From Streptomyces sp. SID13726 (GTDB lineage: Bacteria > Actinomycetota > Actinomycetes > Streptomycetales > Streptomycetaceae): DNA of 64,000 nt. Below the pieces are notes generated by a model that saw only the letters and a list, made by a program, of their open reading frames with translations, searched no databases and was not told where the DNA came from. Position 1 is the stretch's first letter; each line of letters begins with the position of its first letter. The DNA lies in contig NZ_JAAGLY010000001.1 of the NCBI RefSeq assembly GCF_010548375.1, positions 248,001 to 312,000 on the forward strand, in the 5' to 3' direction. Positions 42,203-53,593 of the stretch are shown in pieces. The position numbers were made by a program, and so were the translations under genes.

Positions 42203-43732
42203 CTAGATGTCCCGGAAGATCTCGATCTGCGCCCCGATCGAGTTCAGCCGCTCGGCCAGATCCTCGTACCCCCGGTTGATGACGTAGACGTTCCGCAGCA
42301 CCGATGTCCCGTCCGCCGCCATCATCGCCAGCAGGACGACCACGGCGGGCCGCAGCGCCGGCGGGCACATCATCTCGGCGGCGCGCCAGCGGGTCGGGCC
42401 CTCGACCAACACGCGGTGCGGGTCGAGCAGTTGGAGCCGGCCGCCGAGGCGGTTCAGGTCCGTCAGATAGATCGCGCGGTTGTCGTAGACCCAGTCGTGG
42501 ATCAGGGTCTGGCCCTGTGCGACCGCCGCGATGGCGGCGAAGAAGGGGACGTTGTCGATGTTCAGGCCCGGGAACGGCATCGGGTGGATCTTGTCGATCG
42601 GCGCCTCCAGCTTGGAGGGGCGGACCGTGAGGTCGACCAGTCGCGTACGGCCGTTGTCCGCGAAGTACTCCGGTGTGCGGTCGTGGTCGAGCCCCATCTC
42701 CTCCAGGACCGCGAGCTCGATCTCCAGGAACTCGATCGGCACCCGGCGCACCGTCAGCTCCGACTCCGTCACCACGGCCGCGGCCAGCAGGCTCATCGCC
42801 TCGACCGGGTCCTCGGAGGGGGAGTAGTCGACGTCCACGTCGATCTGCGGCACGCCGTGCACGGTGAGGGTGGTGGTGCCGATGCCCTCGACCTTGACGC
42901 CCAGCGCCTCCAGGAAGAAGCACAGGTCCTGGACCATGTAGTTGGAGGAGGCGTTGCGGATGACGGTGACGCCGTCGTGGCGGGCGGCCGCGAGCAGCGC
43001 GTTCTCGGTGACCGTGTCGCCGCGCTCGGTCAGCACGATCGGGCGGTCGGGGCGGACCGTCCGGTCCACCCGCGCGTGGTACTGCCCCTCGGTCGCCGCG
43101 ATGTCCAGACCGAACCGGCGCAGCGCGATCATGTGCGGCTCGATGGTCCGGGTGCCGAGGTCGCAGCCGCCGGCGTACGGCAGCTTGAAGCCGTCCATGC
43201 GGTGCAGCAGCGGACCGAGGAACATGATGATGGAGCGCGTGCGTACGGCCGCCTCGGCGTCGATCGCGTCCATGTCCAGCTCGGCCGGCGGGACGAGTTC
43301 GAGGTCCACGCCGTCGTTGATCCAGCGGGTGCGGACGCCGATCGAACTCAGCACTTCCAGCAGGCGGTAGACCTCCTCGATGCGCGCGACCCTGCGCAGC
43401 ACCGTGCGCCCCTTGTTGAGCAGCGAGGCGCACAGCAGTGCCACGCACGCGTTCTTGCTCGTCTTGACGTCGATCGCGCCGGAGAGCCGACGACCGCCGA
43501 CCACACGCAGATGCATCGGGCCCGCGTAGCCCAGAGAGACGATTTCGCTGTCCAGTGCTTCACCGATACGGGCGATCATCTCAAGGCTGATGTTTTGGTT
43601 GCCGCGCTCGATGCGATTGACGGCGCTCTGGCTGGTGCCGAGCGCCTCGGCGAGCTGCGACTGTGTCCAGCCCCGGTGCTGCCGGGCGTCACGGATGAGC
43701 TTGCCGATGCGTACGAGGTAGTCGTCTGCCAT
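42203..43732 (-). CDS. murA: UDP-GlcNAc 1-carboxyvinyltransferase with N-terminal HTH
   Basis: A 509-residue fusion. Residues 1-68 are a Cro/C1 (XRE) HTH (LIRDARQHRGWTQSQLAEALGTSQSAVNRIERGNQNISL). From about 73 on is MurA, which adds enolpyruvate from PEP to UDP-GlcNAc in peptidoglycan synthesis. Active-site features remain: KTSKNACVALL (Lys93, Asn94) and GGCDLGTR with Cys190, the equivalent of E. coli Cys115. So it should be catalytic and DNA-binding. A palindrome 13-28 bases before its ATG resembles one before aconitase. Streptomyces usually also has an HTH-free MurA elsewhere. Ribosome binding site is weak. Confidence 0.92.
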   Translation of the reverse strand: MADDYLVRIGKLIRDARQHRGWTQSQLAEALGTSQSAVNRIERGNQNISLEMIARIGEALDSEIVSLGYAGPMHLRVVGGRRLSGAIDVKTSKNACVALLCASLLNKGRTVLRRVARIEEVYRLLEVLSSIGVRTRWINDGVDLELVPPAELDMDAIDAEAAVRTRSIIMFLGPLLHRMDGFKLPYAGGCDLGTRTIEPHMIALRRFGLDIAATEGQYHARVDRTVRPDRPIVLTERGDTVTENALLAAARHDGVTVIRNASSNYMVQDLCFFLEALGVKVEGIGTTTLTVHGVPQIDVDVDYSPSEDPVEAMSLLAAAVVTESELTVRRVPIEFLEIELAVLEEMGLDHDRTPEYFADNGRTRLVDLTVRPSKLEAPIDKIHPMPFPGLNIDNVPFFAAIAAVAQGQTLIHDWVYDNRAIYLTDLNRLGGRLQLLDPHRVLVEGPTRWRAAEMMCPPALRPAVVVLLAMMAADGTSVLRNVYVINRGYEDLAERLNSIGAQIEIFRDI

Positions 43733-43744
43733 GGGGTTGAGGCT

Positions 43745-43760
43745 ATCTCAGATATGAGAT
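43745..43760. promoter_or_regulatory. Palindrome before murA (ATCTCA-N4-TGAGAT)
   Basis: ATCTCAGATATGAGAT lies 13 to 28 bases upstream of the murA ATG and probably overlaps its promoter or 5' end. It matches in layout the site at 44472-44489, which suggests one DNA-binding protein, possibly the MurA HTH domain itself. Confidence 0.65.
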
Positions 43761-43815
43761 GGCGCATTTCGTGGGGTCCGTTCGGGTGAGAGGCCCGGGC
43801 GGACTTGAGGGAACG

Positions 43816-44013
43816 TCAGTGACGCTTGGCGTTACGGGTCCTGCGCCACCCGAAGGGTCCGGGCAAATCAACTGATGTCGTACGACGTCCCGTACTGCTG
43901 TGGGTCCGCCGGGGCCCATGGCTGCCACCGGTCGTGATGGACCAGGAGTGCCGGTTGATGTTGAGCCGCACGCCGGGAAGGATCCGGAAGCTCTTGCGGA
44001 ACGTGAGCGGCAT
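43816..44013 (-). CDS. DUF4236 family protein
   Basis: A 65-residue basic protein starting MPLTFRKSFRILPGVRLNINRHSWSIT and ending in TTSVDLPGPFGW. The N-terminus matches DUF4236 (MxxxFRKS-x-xxPGxRxN). Its role is unknown. Start ATG has AAAGGGGG upstream. It lies 83 bp upstream of murA on the same strand. Confidence 0.8.
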   Translation of the reverse strand: MPLTFRKSFRILPGVRLNINRHSWSITTGGSHGPRRTHSSTGRRTTSVDLPGPFGWRRTRNAKRH

Positions 44014-44101
44014 GTCCGCCCCCTTTCGTCCCGTACCGGATACCCGGAAGGCGCGGGGGCATGACGGTTCGGCGCGACCGGTGAGGAGGCAGGTATCCGG
44101 T

Positions 44102-44428
44102 ATGGGGCAAGACGTGAACTCTCCTGAACCGGGCACCGAGCAGGCGGATGCGGCCCGTCTGCTCGATCTCGTTCGTTCCTTCGTCACCACGCATGTGTCG
44201 TGGAAGCCGCTGTTCATCGGAGCGGTCATCACGGGGGACGATCGGGCGCGCCTCTACTTTCGTTCGCCTGAGCGGGACCGCACGTACGGGGTGGATGTGC
44301 TGATCAGTCGGGCCGGGCCCGGCCTTCTCGGTGCTCTGGTCTCCCCGGTGTTCCTCGCCAACGAGCATCTGCACCGGCCCTCCGGCGATCCGCACTGCGA
44401 TGTGGTCGTGGATCTCACCGGCTGCTGA
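44102..44428 (+). CDS. Hypothetical small protein
   Basis: A 108-residue protein (EQADAARLLDLVRSFVTTHVSWKPLFIGAVITGDDRARLYFRSPERDRTYGVDVLIS). It reads as a real alpha/beta domain, but I do not recognise it. ATG 44102 has AGGAGG 13 bases upstream, a long spacing; GTG 44114 is an alternative. It is divergent from the DUF4236 gene and ends 202 bp before aconitase. Confidence 0.6.
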   Translation: MGQDVNSPEPGTEQADAARLLDLVRSFVTTHVSWKPLFIGAVITGDDRARLYFRSPERDRTYGVDVLISRAGPGLLGALVSPVFLANEHLHRPSGDPHCDVVVDLTGC

Positions 44429-44471
44429 CGGGGAGCCCGGGCATGACCATTCCGCGCCCATGTACTAGAGT

Positions 44472-44489
44472 TATCTCGACATCGAGATA
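44472..44489. promoter_or_regulatory. Palindrome before aconitase (TATCTCGA-N2-TCGAGATA)
   Basis: An 8+2+8 inverted repeat about 140 bp before the aconitase start. Its outer ATCTC/GAGAT and centre spacing match the site before murA. Confidence 0.68.
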
Positions 44490-44534
44490 TCTGCCGAGGC
44501 GTACCGCAGCCGCAGGCTCTGCCGGGTCTGGCAG

Positions 44535-44563
44535 TAAGGCATACCTAACTTAGCCTTACCTTA
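44535..44563. promoter_or_regulatory. Iron-box-like site (DmdR/IdeR type) before aconitase
   Basis: CTAACTTAGCCTTACCTTA at 44545-44563 agrees with the DtxR/IdeR consensus TTAGGTTAGCCTAACCTAA at 14 of 19 positions by my alignment, and TAAGGCATACCTAA at 44535-44548 adds an overlapping half-match. Aconitase is an iron-sulfur enzyme, so iron control would make sense. It ends 67 bp before the start codon. Confidence 0.6.
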
Positions 44564-44564
44564 G

Positions 44565-47345
<2,781 letters not shown>

Positions 47346-47353
47346 GCCTTCGC

Positions 47354-47395
47354 ACGAAGGGCCGCACCCCCGATGACGGGGGTGCGGCCCTTCGT
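47354..47395 (+). terminator. Strong terminator after aconitase
   Basis: A perfect 18-bp stem, ACGAAGGGCCGCACCCCC (47354-47371) and its complement at 47378-47395, with a 6-base loop. It starts nine bases after the stop codon. Confidence 0.93.
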
Positions 47396-47476
47396 CATGT
47401 GTGCAACACCGCAGGTCATCACCCACCCTCAGGTGGAACACAGGGTTCCCAAAGCGGACGGGGACAGGATCGGTAC

Positions 47477-48169
47477 ATGACTGGCACCTCCGGACCGCGA
47501 ACCGGCCGCGTACGCGGGCTCATCGTCGACGACGAGCCCGCGCTCGACGAAGCGCTGTCCGTCGCCGTCACCGAGGCGGGCCGGCGCCCCTGTCCGGCGC
47601 TCGACGGACAGAGCGCGCCGAAGACCGCACGCGGCTGCGCACCGCACGCCGTCGTCCTCGACGGCCTCCAGGTGCTGCCCCGGCTGCGTCACGAGAACCC
47701 GAGGCCGCCCGCCCTCATGCTCACCGCCCGCCACGCCCTCGAACACCGCCTCGACGGACTGGAGTCGGGCGCCGACGACTCCGTGACCAAGCCGTCCTCC
47801 CTGGAAGAGGTCGGGCTGCGCCTGCGCGGACTGCCGCGCCGGTCCGGGTCCGAACACGGCCGCGCCGACGACTCCGTACGCGTCCTCGGCGACCTGGTGC
47901 CGACCGAGGACACCCGCGAGGTGCGGCGGGCCGGCAGCCGGATCCAGCTCACCGCCAAGGAGTTCGACCTGCTCGGACACCCCCGCCATGTGCTGAGCAA
48001 GGCCCAGATCCTCGACCACGTGTGGAGCAGCGCCTTCGACGGCGGCGGCAACCTCGTCGAGGTCTGCATCTCCAGCCTGCGCCGCAAGATCGACAGAGGC
48101 CGGACACCGGTGATCCACACCGTGCGCGGCCTCGGGTGCGCCATCAGGTCTGCGGAGGACGGGAGATGA
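47477..48169 (+). CDS. Response regulator, OmpR type, with internal deletions
   Basis: A 230-residue protein. The receiver domain begins normally (GLIVDDEPALDEALSVAVTEAG) but the phosphorylation region reads VVLDGLQVLPRL, where the family has VVLDGMLPDxDGLQVL. About six residues after the Asp, including the conserved Pro, are missing. DDSVTKPSS replaces DDYVTKPFS. The DNA-binding domain lacks about five residues (EFDLLGHPRHVLSKAQ) but keeps LDHVW and SSLRRKID. The frame is open, so it is translated, but phosphorylation may fail. Its stop overlaps the kinase start as ATGA. It could be a decaying gene. Confidence 0.8.
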   Translation: MTGTSGPRTGRVRGLIVDDEPALDEALSVAVTEAGRRPCPALDGQSAPKTARGCAPHAVVLDGLQVLPRLRHENPRPPALMLTARHALEHRLDGLESGADDSVTKPSSLEEVGLRLRGLPRRSGSEHGRADDSVRVLGDLVPTEDTREVRRAGSRIQLTAKEFDLLGHPRHVLSKAQILDHVWSSAFDGGGNLVEVCISSLRRKIDRGRTPVIHTVRGLGCAIRSAEDGR

Positions 48170-49713
48170 CCCGGCGTCAGAGCGCGCGGACGCGCAGCCG
48201 GTCCATCCGCACCCGCCTGCTCGTCTTCGTGAGCGCCACCCTGATCGCCGTCTGCGTCGCGATGGGCCTGGTCACCACGCTCTTCCAACACGCCTATCTG
48301 ATGGGCAACATGGACGACCGCGTCCTCGGCGTCGCCGAACGGGCCCTGGGCGGGGCCTCGTTGCACCCGGAGCCGGAGAGCGACCTGACCTTTCTGAGGG
48401 AGACCGGGCAGCCCGCCGGGATGCTCTCCGCGCGACTCGACGCGAAGGGCGCCATCGTCGCCGCCGCCGTGGTCGTCCCGGACGCCCCGCCCCGGTCCCT
48501 CGACGCCGAGCAGCTCGCCGCCGTGGCCGGCATCCGGGCCGACGGCGCGATGCACACCCGGACCGTGCCCGGCCTCGGCACCTATCGGATCACCGTCCTC
48601 GTCGACGACGGCGTCCGGGTGCTCACCGGGCTGCCCATGGACGACGTCCAGGACATGATCAGCGGCCTCGTGGTGATCGAGACCGGCGTCGCCGTGGCCG
48701 GACTCGCCGTCGCCGGCCTGGTCTGCGCGGTGGTCATACGACGGCAACTGCGCCCCCTCGGCCGCGTCGCCGCCACCGCCGCCGAGGTCTCCCGCGCCCC
48801 GCTCGGACACGGCGAGGTCACCGGCCTCACCCGGGTACCCGAACGCGACACCGACCCCGACAGCGAGGCCGGCCAGGTCGGCGCCGCGCTCAACCATCTC
48901 CTCGACCACGTGGAGTCCTCCCTCGCCGAACGCCGGCGCAGCGAGGAGCGGGCGCGGCACAGCGAGGAGCGCATGCGGCACAGCGAGGAGCGCATGCGGC
49001 GCTTCCTGGCCGACGCCAGCCACGAACTCCGTACGCCGCTCGCCTCGATCGCCGGATACGCCGAGCTGATGAACCGCGGCACCGACCGCATCGAACCGGT
49101 ACTGGCCTGGCGCCGGGTCTCCGCCGAGTCGGCCCGTATGACCGGCCTGGTCGAAGACCTCCTGCTGCTCGCCCGGCTCGACGAGGGCCGCCCCCTCCAG
49201 TCCGCCGAGGTGGACCTCGCGGCCCTGGTCGCGGAAGCGGTCTGGGAAGCGCGAGCGGCGGGCGGCGGCCACGACTGGCAGCTCGAACTCACCCTGGACG
49301 CCCCCACCTTGGTGCTGGGCGACGAGGCCCGCCTCCACCAGGTGGTCGCCAACCTCCTGTCCAACGCCCGTATGCACACACCGGCCGGCACCAGGGTCGT
49401 GGCCTCCGTGGAGTCGACGACCGACCACTGCGTGATCCGCGTCCGCGACAACGGCCCCGGCATCCCCCCGGCCCTCCTCCCCACCGTCTTCGAACGGTTC
49501 ACCCGAGCGGACACGTCCCGCTCCCGCGCCGACGCCAAGTCCGGCGGTTCGGGGCTGGGGTTGGCGATCGCGGCGGCGATCACAGGGGCGCACGAAGGCC
49601 GGATCAGGGTCGAAAGCGCGCCCGGCCGGACGGAGTTCACGATCGAACTCCCCGCGGCGAGCAAGGCCGGGGTGGAGGAGCGGGCGGTGTCCGGCCGACC
49701 GGCCCCGGTGTAG
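48166..49713 (+). CDS. Sensor histidine kinase
   Basis: A 515-residue membrane kinase: helix 1 at about residues 17-40 (LLVFVSATLIAVCVAMGLVTTLF), an extracellular sensor of about 130 residues, helix 2 (GLVVIETGVAVAGLAVAGLVCAVVI), HAMP-like linker, H box FLADASHELRTPLASIAGYAEL, N box HQVVANLLSNARMH, and G boxes DNGPGIP and GGSGLGLAIA. All catalytic motifs are intact, in contrast to its partner regulator. Just before the H box are three 7-residue repeats (RRSEERA, RHSEERM, RHSEERM). Confidence 0.92.
   Translation: MTRRQSARTRSRSIRTRLLVFVSATLIAVCVAMGLVTTLFQHAYLMGNMDDRVLGVAERALGGASLHPEPESDLTFLRETGQPAGMLSARLDAKGAIVAAAVVVPDAPPRSLDAEQLAAVAGIRADGAMHTRTVPGLGTYRITVLVDDGVRVLTGLPMDDVQDMISGLVVIETGVAVAGLAVAGLVCAVVIRRQLRPLGRVAATAAEVSRAPLGHGEVTGLTRVPERDTDPDSEAGQVGAALNHLLDHVESSLAERRRSEERARHSEERMRHSEERMRRFLADASHELRTPLASIAGYAELMNRGTDRIEPVLAWRRVSAESARMTGLVEDLLLLARLDEGRPLQSAEVDLAALVAEAVWEARAAGGGHDWQLELTLDAPTLVLGDEARLHQVVANLLSNARMHTPAGTRVVASVESTTDHCVIRVRDNGPGIPPALLPTVFERFTRADTSRSRADAKSGGSGLGLAIAAAITGAHEGRIRVESAPGRTEFTIELPAASKAGVEERAVSGRPAPV
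48934..48996 (+). repeat. 21-bp tandem repeat in kinase linker
   Basis: Three 21-bp units; the last two are identical (CGGCACAGCGAGGAGCGCAT plus G). Each codes for seven residues, one coiled-coil heptad, so copy number can change without loss of frame or helical register. Confidence 0.9.
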
Positions 49714-49841
49714 CCCACCGAGAGGTGCGGGGCCGCACCCACCCGACCCATCGGCCCCCCGGTTTCCGAGGCGCGGCGCTCGCTAGTCTGTTCCCGCTGA
49801 ACAACTCCGTGACGCATGGGACAGGAAAGGTCGACAACAAG

Positions 49842-51986
49842 ATGCCGCTGAGCGCGGGTGAGATCGGCGGCTACACCCTGATCAACCGTCTGGGCTCCGG
49901 CGGCATGGGCGTCGTCTACCTCGCCAGATCCGACTCCGGCCGCCATGTGGCCGTAAAGGTCGTCCACACCCAGTACGCCCAGGACGAGGAGTTCCGCACC
50001 CGCTTCCGCCAGGAGGTCGCCGCCGCCCGCAGGGTGAGCGGAGCCTTCACCGCTCCGGTGGTCGACGCCGACCCCGACGCCGAACTCCCCTGGATGGCCA
50101 CGCTGTACGTCCCGGGCCGCACCCTGGACGACATCGTCGACGAGCACGGCCCCCTCGGCGGCCCCCGCCTCCGCACGCTGGCCCTCGGACTGGTCGAGGC
50201 GCTCAGGGACATCCACCAGGCGGGAGTCGTGCACCGCGATCTGAAGCCGAGCAACGTCCTGATGGCCGAGGACGGTCCCCGCGTCATCGACTTCGGCATC
50301 TCCCGCGCCGCCGACAACCAGGCCCTCACGGTGACCGGCCGCCTGATCGGCACACCGCCCTTCATGTCCCCGGAGCAGTTCGCGTCACCGAAGGACGTCA
50401 CCCCGGCCTCGGACGTCTTCTCGCTGGGCTCGCTCCTGGTGTACGCGGCCACCGGCAACCGCCCCTTCGACGGCGCCAGTCCGTACATGACGGGCTATCA
50501 AGTGGTGCACGAACAGCCCTCGTTGGACGGTGTGCCGCACCCCCTGCGGAGCGTGGTGGAGCGCTGCCTCCGGAAGGACCCGCTGGCGAGGCCCCAACTG
50601 GCCGAACTACAGGGCTTGTTCAGGTCCCTGCCGGACATGGCCGTACCGTCGTCGCCGCCGACGCTCGGGGGAGAAGGCGGCTCCGACGCGACGGCATCGA
50701 CGGGGAGGTCCCGCCGCGGAACCCGTAGCCGTGTGCCCGTCTTGGCCGCCCTCGGTGCGGTCGTGGCCGTGGGCGCGGCGGCCGCGACGACGTTCCTCCT
50801 GGAGGCGGGAGCGGACAGGCCCGCCAAGACCCCCGCCACCGCTGCCGCCCCGAAGCTCCCCGCGGGCTGGAAGCCCTGGCAGACGAGTCTGACCCGGGGT
50901 GTGAAGGGCGATCCGCTGAGCATCGACGTGAGCAGTGTGGACGCCGGTTGTGTGACCGACGGGTCCGCCCTGTACTGCGCGGGCACCGGCTTCACGGTCG
51001 CCCGGCTGAACCCGGCGTCGGGCGCGATCGCATGGCGCTACGGCGCAAACACCCAGGCCGCCGAACGGCCCTTCGGCGTCCAGGACGGGATCGTCTACAC
51101 GTACGAGCAGCCGGACGAAGTGAACGCGGACCAGCAGGTCACCGCCGTCGACGCCGCCACCGGGAAGCGGGTCTGGACGCGTGACGTCGACGCGAGCTAC
51201 CGCGTGGCCCTGTTCGACGGCGGTGTCCTGACGGCGTCGGACACCGAGAAGGCGTTCATCGCCCTCGACCCCGCCACCGGCAAGGACCTCTGGCGCACCC
51301 CGGCCAGGTCGTCGGCCGGCACCGCCTGCGCCCCCCTGGTCCTGGACACCGCCCCCTACGGCCTGTGCGCCGACGCGAACGACCCCACGGTGGGCCCGGT
51401 CGACCTCCTCGGCCTCGACCCGTCCGACGGCACCACCCGCACCCTCGCCTCCCTGTCCCGCGCGGCGACACCGCTGGGAGCGGTGGCCGGGCAGCCGCTG
51501 TTCGTCCTGCCGAAGAACACGTCGGGCTACCAGACGGGCGACGGCAGGGACGAGGCGTACACCAGCCTGGTCCGGGTCAACCCCAAGACCGGCAGGACGA
51601 CTTCGGTCCCCCTCAAGGGGACCCCGAGAGGCACCCCGACGGTCCTCGACTCGACGGTCTACTTCGTCCGCCCCGACGGCACGGTCACCGCCTACGACAC
51701 CACCACCGGCACCCGCCTCTGGCAACGAGACACCCAGGTCGAAAACCTCTCACCCCCCATCCGCTCCACCTCCTACAACGCCCTCTACTTCACCAACCGC
51801 TACGGCCGCCTCCTCGCCCTCGACCACACCACCGGTACCGTCCGCTGGACCACCACCAAGCTGAACGACGTCGGCACATCGGCGGAGAACACCGACCCGA
51901 GCGTGGTGCTGGTACGGGACGCGATCGTGGGGGTGGCGGGGGAAGTGGCGTTCTCGGTGAGTCCGGAGCGGGGGGAGAAGGGGTGA
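49842..51986 (+). CDS. Ser/Thr protein kinase with extracellular PQQ propeller
   Basis: A 714-residue membrane kinase of the Pkn type. The kinase domain at about 10-265 shows GSGGMGVVYLAR, VAVKVV (Lys39), VVHRDLKPSNVLM, VIDFGIS and GTPPFMSPEQF. A transmembrane helix follows at about 300-322 (VPVLAALGAVVAVGAAAATTFLL), then an outer PQQ-like beta-propeller with repeated AxDxxTGxxxW units (VTAVDAATGKRVWTRD, FIALDPATGKDLWRT, VTAYDTTTGTRLWQRD, LLALDHTTGTVRWTT). It probably senses a ligand outside and signals inward. Start ATG 49842 with AGGAAAGG about 12 bases upstream. Confidence 0.92.
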   Translation: MPLSAGEIGGYTLINRLGSGGMGVVYLARSDSGRHVAVKVVHTQYAQDEEFRTRFRQEVAAARRVSGAFTAPVVDADPDAELPWMATLYVPGRTLDDIVDEHGPLGGPRLRTLALGLVEALRDIHQAGVVHRDLKPSNVLMAEDGPRVIDFGISRAADNQALTVTGRLIGTPPFMSPEQFASPKDVTPASDVFSLGSLLVYAATGNRPFDGASPYMTGYQVVHEQPSLDGVPHPLRSVVERCLRKDPLARPQLAELQGLFRSLPDMAVPSSPPTLGGEGGSDATASTGRSRRGTRSRVPVLAALGAVVAVGAAAATTFLLEAGADRPAKTPATAAAPKLPAGWKPWQTSLTRGVKGDPLSIDVSSVDAGCVTDGSALYCAGTGFTVARLNPASGAIAWRYGANTQAAERPFGVQDGIVYTYEQPDEVNADQQVTAVDAATGKRVWTRDVDASYRVALFDGGVLTASDTEKAFIALDPATGKDLWRTPARSSAGTACAPLVLDTAPYGLCADANDPTVGPVDLLGLDPSDGTTRTLASLSRAATPLGAVAGQPLFVLPKNTSGYQTGDGRDEAYTSLVRVNPKTGRTTSVPLKGTPRGTPTVLDSTVYFVRPDGTVTAYDTTTGTRLWQRDTQVENLSPPIRSTSYNALYFTNRYGRLLALDHTTGTVRWTTTKLNDVGTSAENTDPSVVLVRDAIVGVAGEVAFSVSPERGEKG

Positions 51987-52002
51987 CGGGAAAAGAGGTC
52001 GA

Positions 52003-52491
52003 TCACGGCTCAGGGATGTCGACCACGACCGGCCGGATCAGCTCGACGGGCTCGTCGCCCGGCTCCTCCCGGAATCCGTCGGCGTCAGCCACGACGTACG
52101 GTCCCATGAGCCGTGTCCCGGCAGCGCTGGCCAGGTACCACCGGCCGCCGACCAACGCCAGCCGGTAGTAAGGATCCAGGGGATCGACATCGCTCACGGA
52201 CGGATCGACGCCACACAGAACGTCCACGCCGTGTCGCACTCCCATGTGCTCCGCGACGCGGAGGTCCGGGTACGGCCCGAGCGCACTGTCGTATCCGCCC
52301 ACCACATCCAGGGAGAGCGGCCACGCCGGATCGTCGTTGCCCACCAGGCGAATCCACAGGTCCCCCACGTCATCCGGGATGTCGGCCTCGTCGGGCTGAA
52401 CCACCAACCGCACGCCAGGCGGGGTCAGTTCCACGAATGCGGCAAGCACGTCGGCAACGGTGAGTGCCCGTGACACGGTGATGCTGAACAT
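52003..52491 (-). CDS. Hypothetical protein behind WYL regulator
   Basis: A 162-residue acidic protein (FSITVSRALTVADVLAAFVELTPPGVRLVVQ; GGYDSALGPYPDLRVAEHMGVRHGVDVLCG) that I do not recognise. Its overall character (acidic, soluble, single domain) resembles immunity or SUKH-like proteins, but no specific motif supports that. It starts nine bases after the WYL regulator stop and is probably in its operon. Ends 16 bp from the convergent kinase gene. Confidence 0.68.
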   Translation of the reverse strand: MFSITVSRALTVADVLAAFVELTPPGVRLVVQPDEADIPDDVGDLWIRLVGNDDPAWPLSLDVVGGYDSALGPYPDLRVAEHMGVRHGVDVLCGVDPSVSDVDPLDPYYRLALVGGRWYLASAAGTRLMGPYVVADADGFREEPGDEPVELIRPVVVDIPEP

Positions 52492-52500
52492 GATCGGTAC

Positions 52501-53466
52501 CTAAGCCGTCGGTGCCGGCGCATAGTGGCGGGCAAGGCTGGTGGCGAGGTCACGGAGGTGAGCCCTGACTTCGGTGGGGCCGTGCACGGTGATGGCGCTC
52601 CCGAACGGCAGTAGTGCTCGCACGTCCCCCAGGTTCAGGAAGCGGATCGTCACCTTGTGACCCGTGGCGGATTCCTCGTCGTCGTCCCGGACAAGTCGTT
52701 GGCCAAAGATCCGTCGCGCCCGCTCGATCTGGGTCTGGTCGATGGTGGCGCTGACCTCTATCGCGTGGTGGTGCTCCCACCGCTCGACGAGCGCCGCAGC
52801 GACAGTGGCCAGGGTCTGGTTCTCACGGATCCGTCGTGGCCGGCCGACTTCCTTCCACGCCGTGATCCGTTCGAGTCGGTACATCCGTGGCACTCGGGCG
52901 CAGTCGGCGACGAGGTACCAGGTGCCGGCCTTGGCGAGCAGTCCGTAGGGATCGACGACCAGGTCGCGTGGGCATGCCTCGCGCGGGCTGTCGTACTCGA
53001 TCCGTAGCCGGCGACCTCGCCGCACCGGGCCGATCAGCGAAGCCGGAGTCGTGCCGGAAGTCGGCGCCCGGAGCCAGGGACGGCTGTCCACGTGCACCAC
53101 GTCGGTGAGCGGCAGGAGTTCATCGGCCCGACGCGACCGTGCGGCACCGAGCTTGGAGAGCGCGCGCCGGCTTTCGACGGAGGCGTCGATCTCCGCACGC
53201 TGCTTCTCGTCCAGCCCGGTGAGCGACAGATGATCACGCTCGCCCGGTGTGAGCCGCGTGAGGTCGAGCCCGGACCCGGGCAGTATGGTCACGCCTCCGA
53301 GGCGGCCCCGTTGCGCGGCCACCGGCAGACCGGCGTCGCGGAGCCAGTTCAGGTCCCGGGTGACGGTGCGAAGGGACACCCCGAGCGCCGAGGCGAGTTC
53401 CTGTGTCGTCACGGCATCCCTTGCTGCGAGGAGCAGCATCAGGGAGAAGAAGCGGTCTGGGGTCAC
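52501..53466 (-). CDS. WYL domain transcriptional regulator
   Basis: A 321-residue regulator. N-terminal DeoR-like HTH (DRFFSLMLLLAARDAVTTQELASALGVSLRTVTRDLNWLRDAGLPV), then the WYL ligand domain (LRIEYDSPREACPRDLVVDPYGLLAKAGTWYLVADC), with the motif present as TWYLVA, and a C-terminal extension. Start GTG 53466. It is divergent from the VOC gene, 127 bp apart, which it may control. WYL proteins can respond to nucleic acid or nucleotide ligands. Confidence 0.9.
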   Translation of the reverse strand: MTPDRFFSLMLLLAARDAVTTQELASALGVSLRTVTRDLNWLRDAGLPVAAQRGRLGGVTILPGSGLDLTRLTPGERDHLSLTGLDEKQRAEIDASVESRRALSKLGAARSRRADELLPLTDVVHVDSRPWLRAPTSGTTPASLIGPVRRGRRLRIEYDSPREACPRDLVVDPYGLLAKAGTWYLVADCARVPRMYRLERITAWKEVGRPRRIRENQTLATVAAALVERWEHHHAIEVSATIDQTQIERARRIFGQRLVRDDDEESATGHKVTIRFLNLGDVRALLPFGSAITVHGPTEVRAHLRDLATSLARHYAPAPTA

Positions 53467-53536
53467 CCACCGATCTTTTCAAGAATGGCGACAGGATGCG
53501 GCGCATATCCCGGTCAGGCTGGCGGATGCGTACCTC

Positions 53537-53577
53537 CGGCCTCCGACATCCGGCCTCCGACATCCGGCCTCCGACCT
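53537..53577. repeat. 14-bp tandem repeat, nearly three copies
   Basis: CGGCCTCCGACATC twice exactly, then a partial third copy, ending about 17 bases before the VOC start. It lies in the region where the divergent promoter and operator are expected. Confidence 0.85.
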
Positions 53578-53593
53578 GCGAGAAGGAACACCC

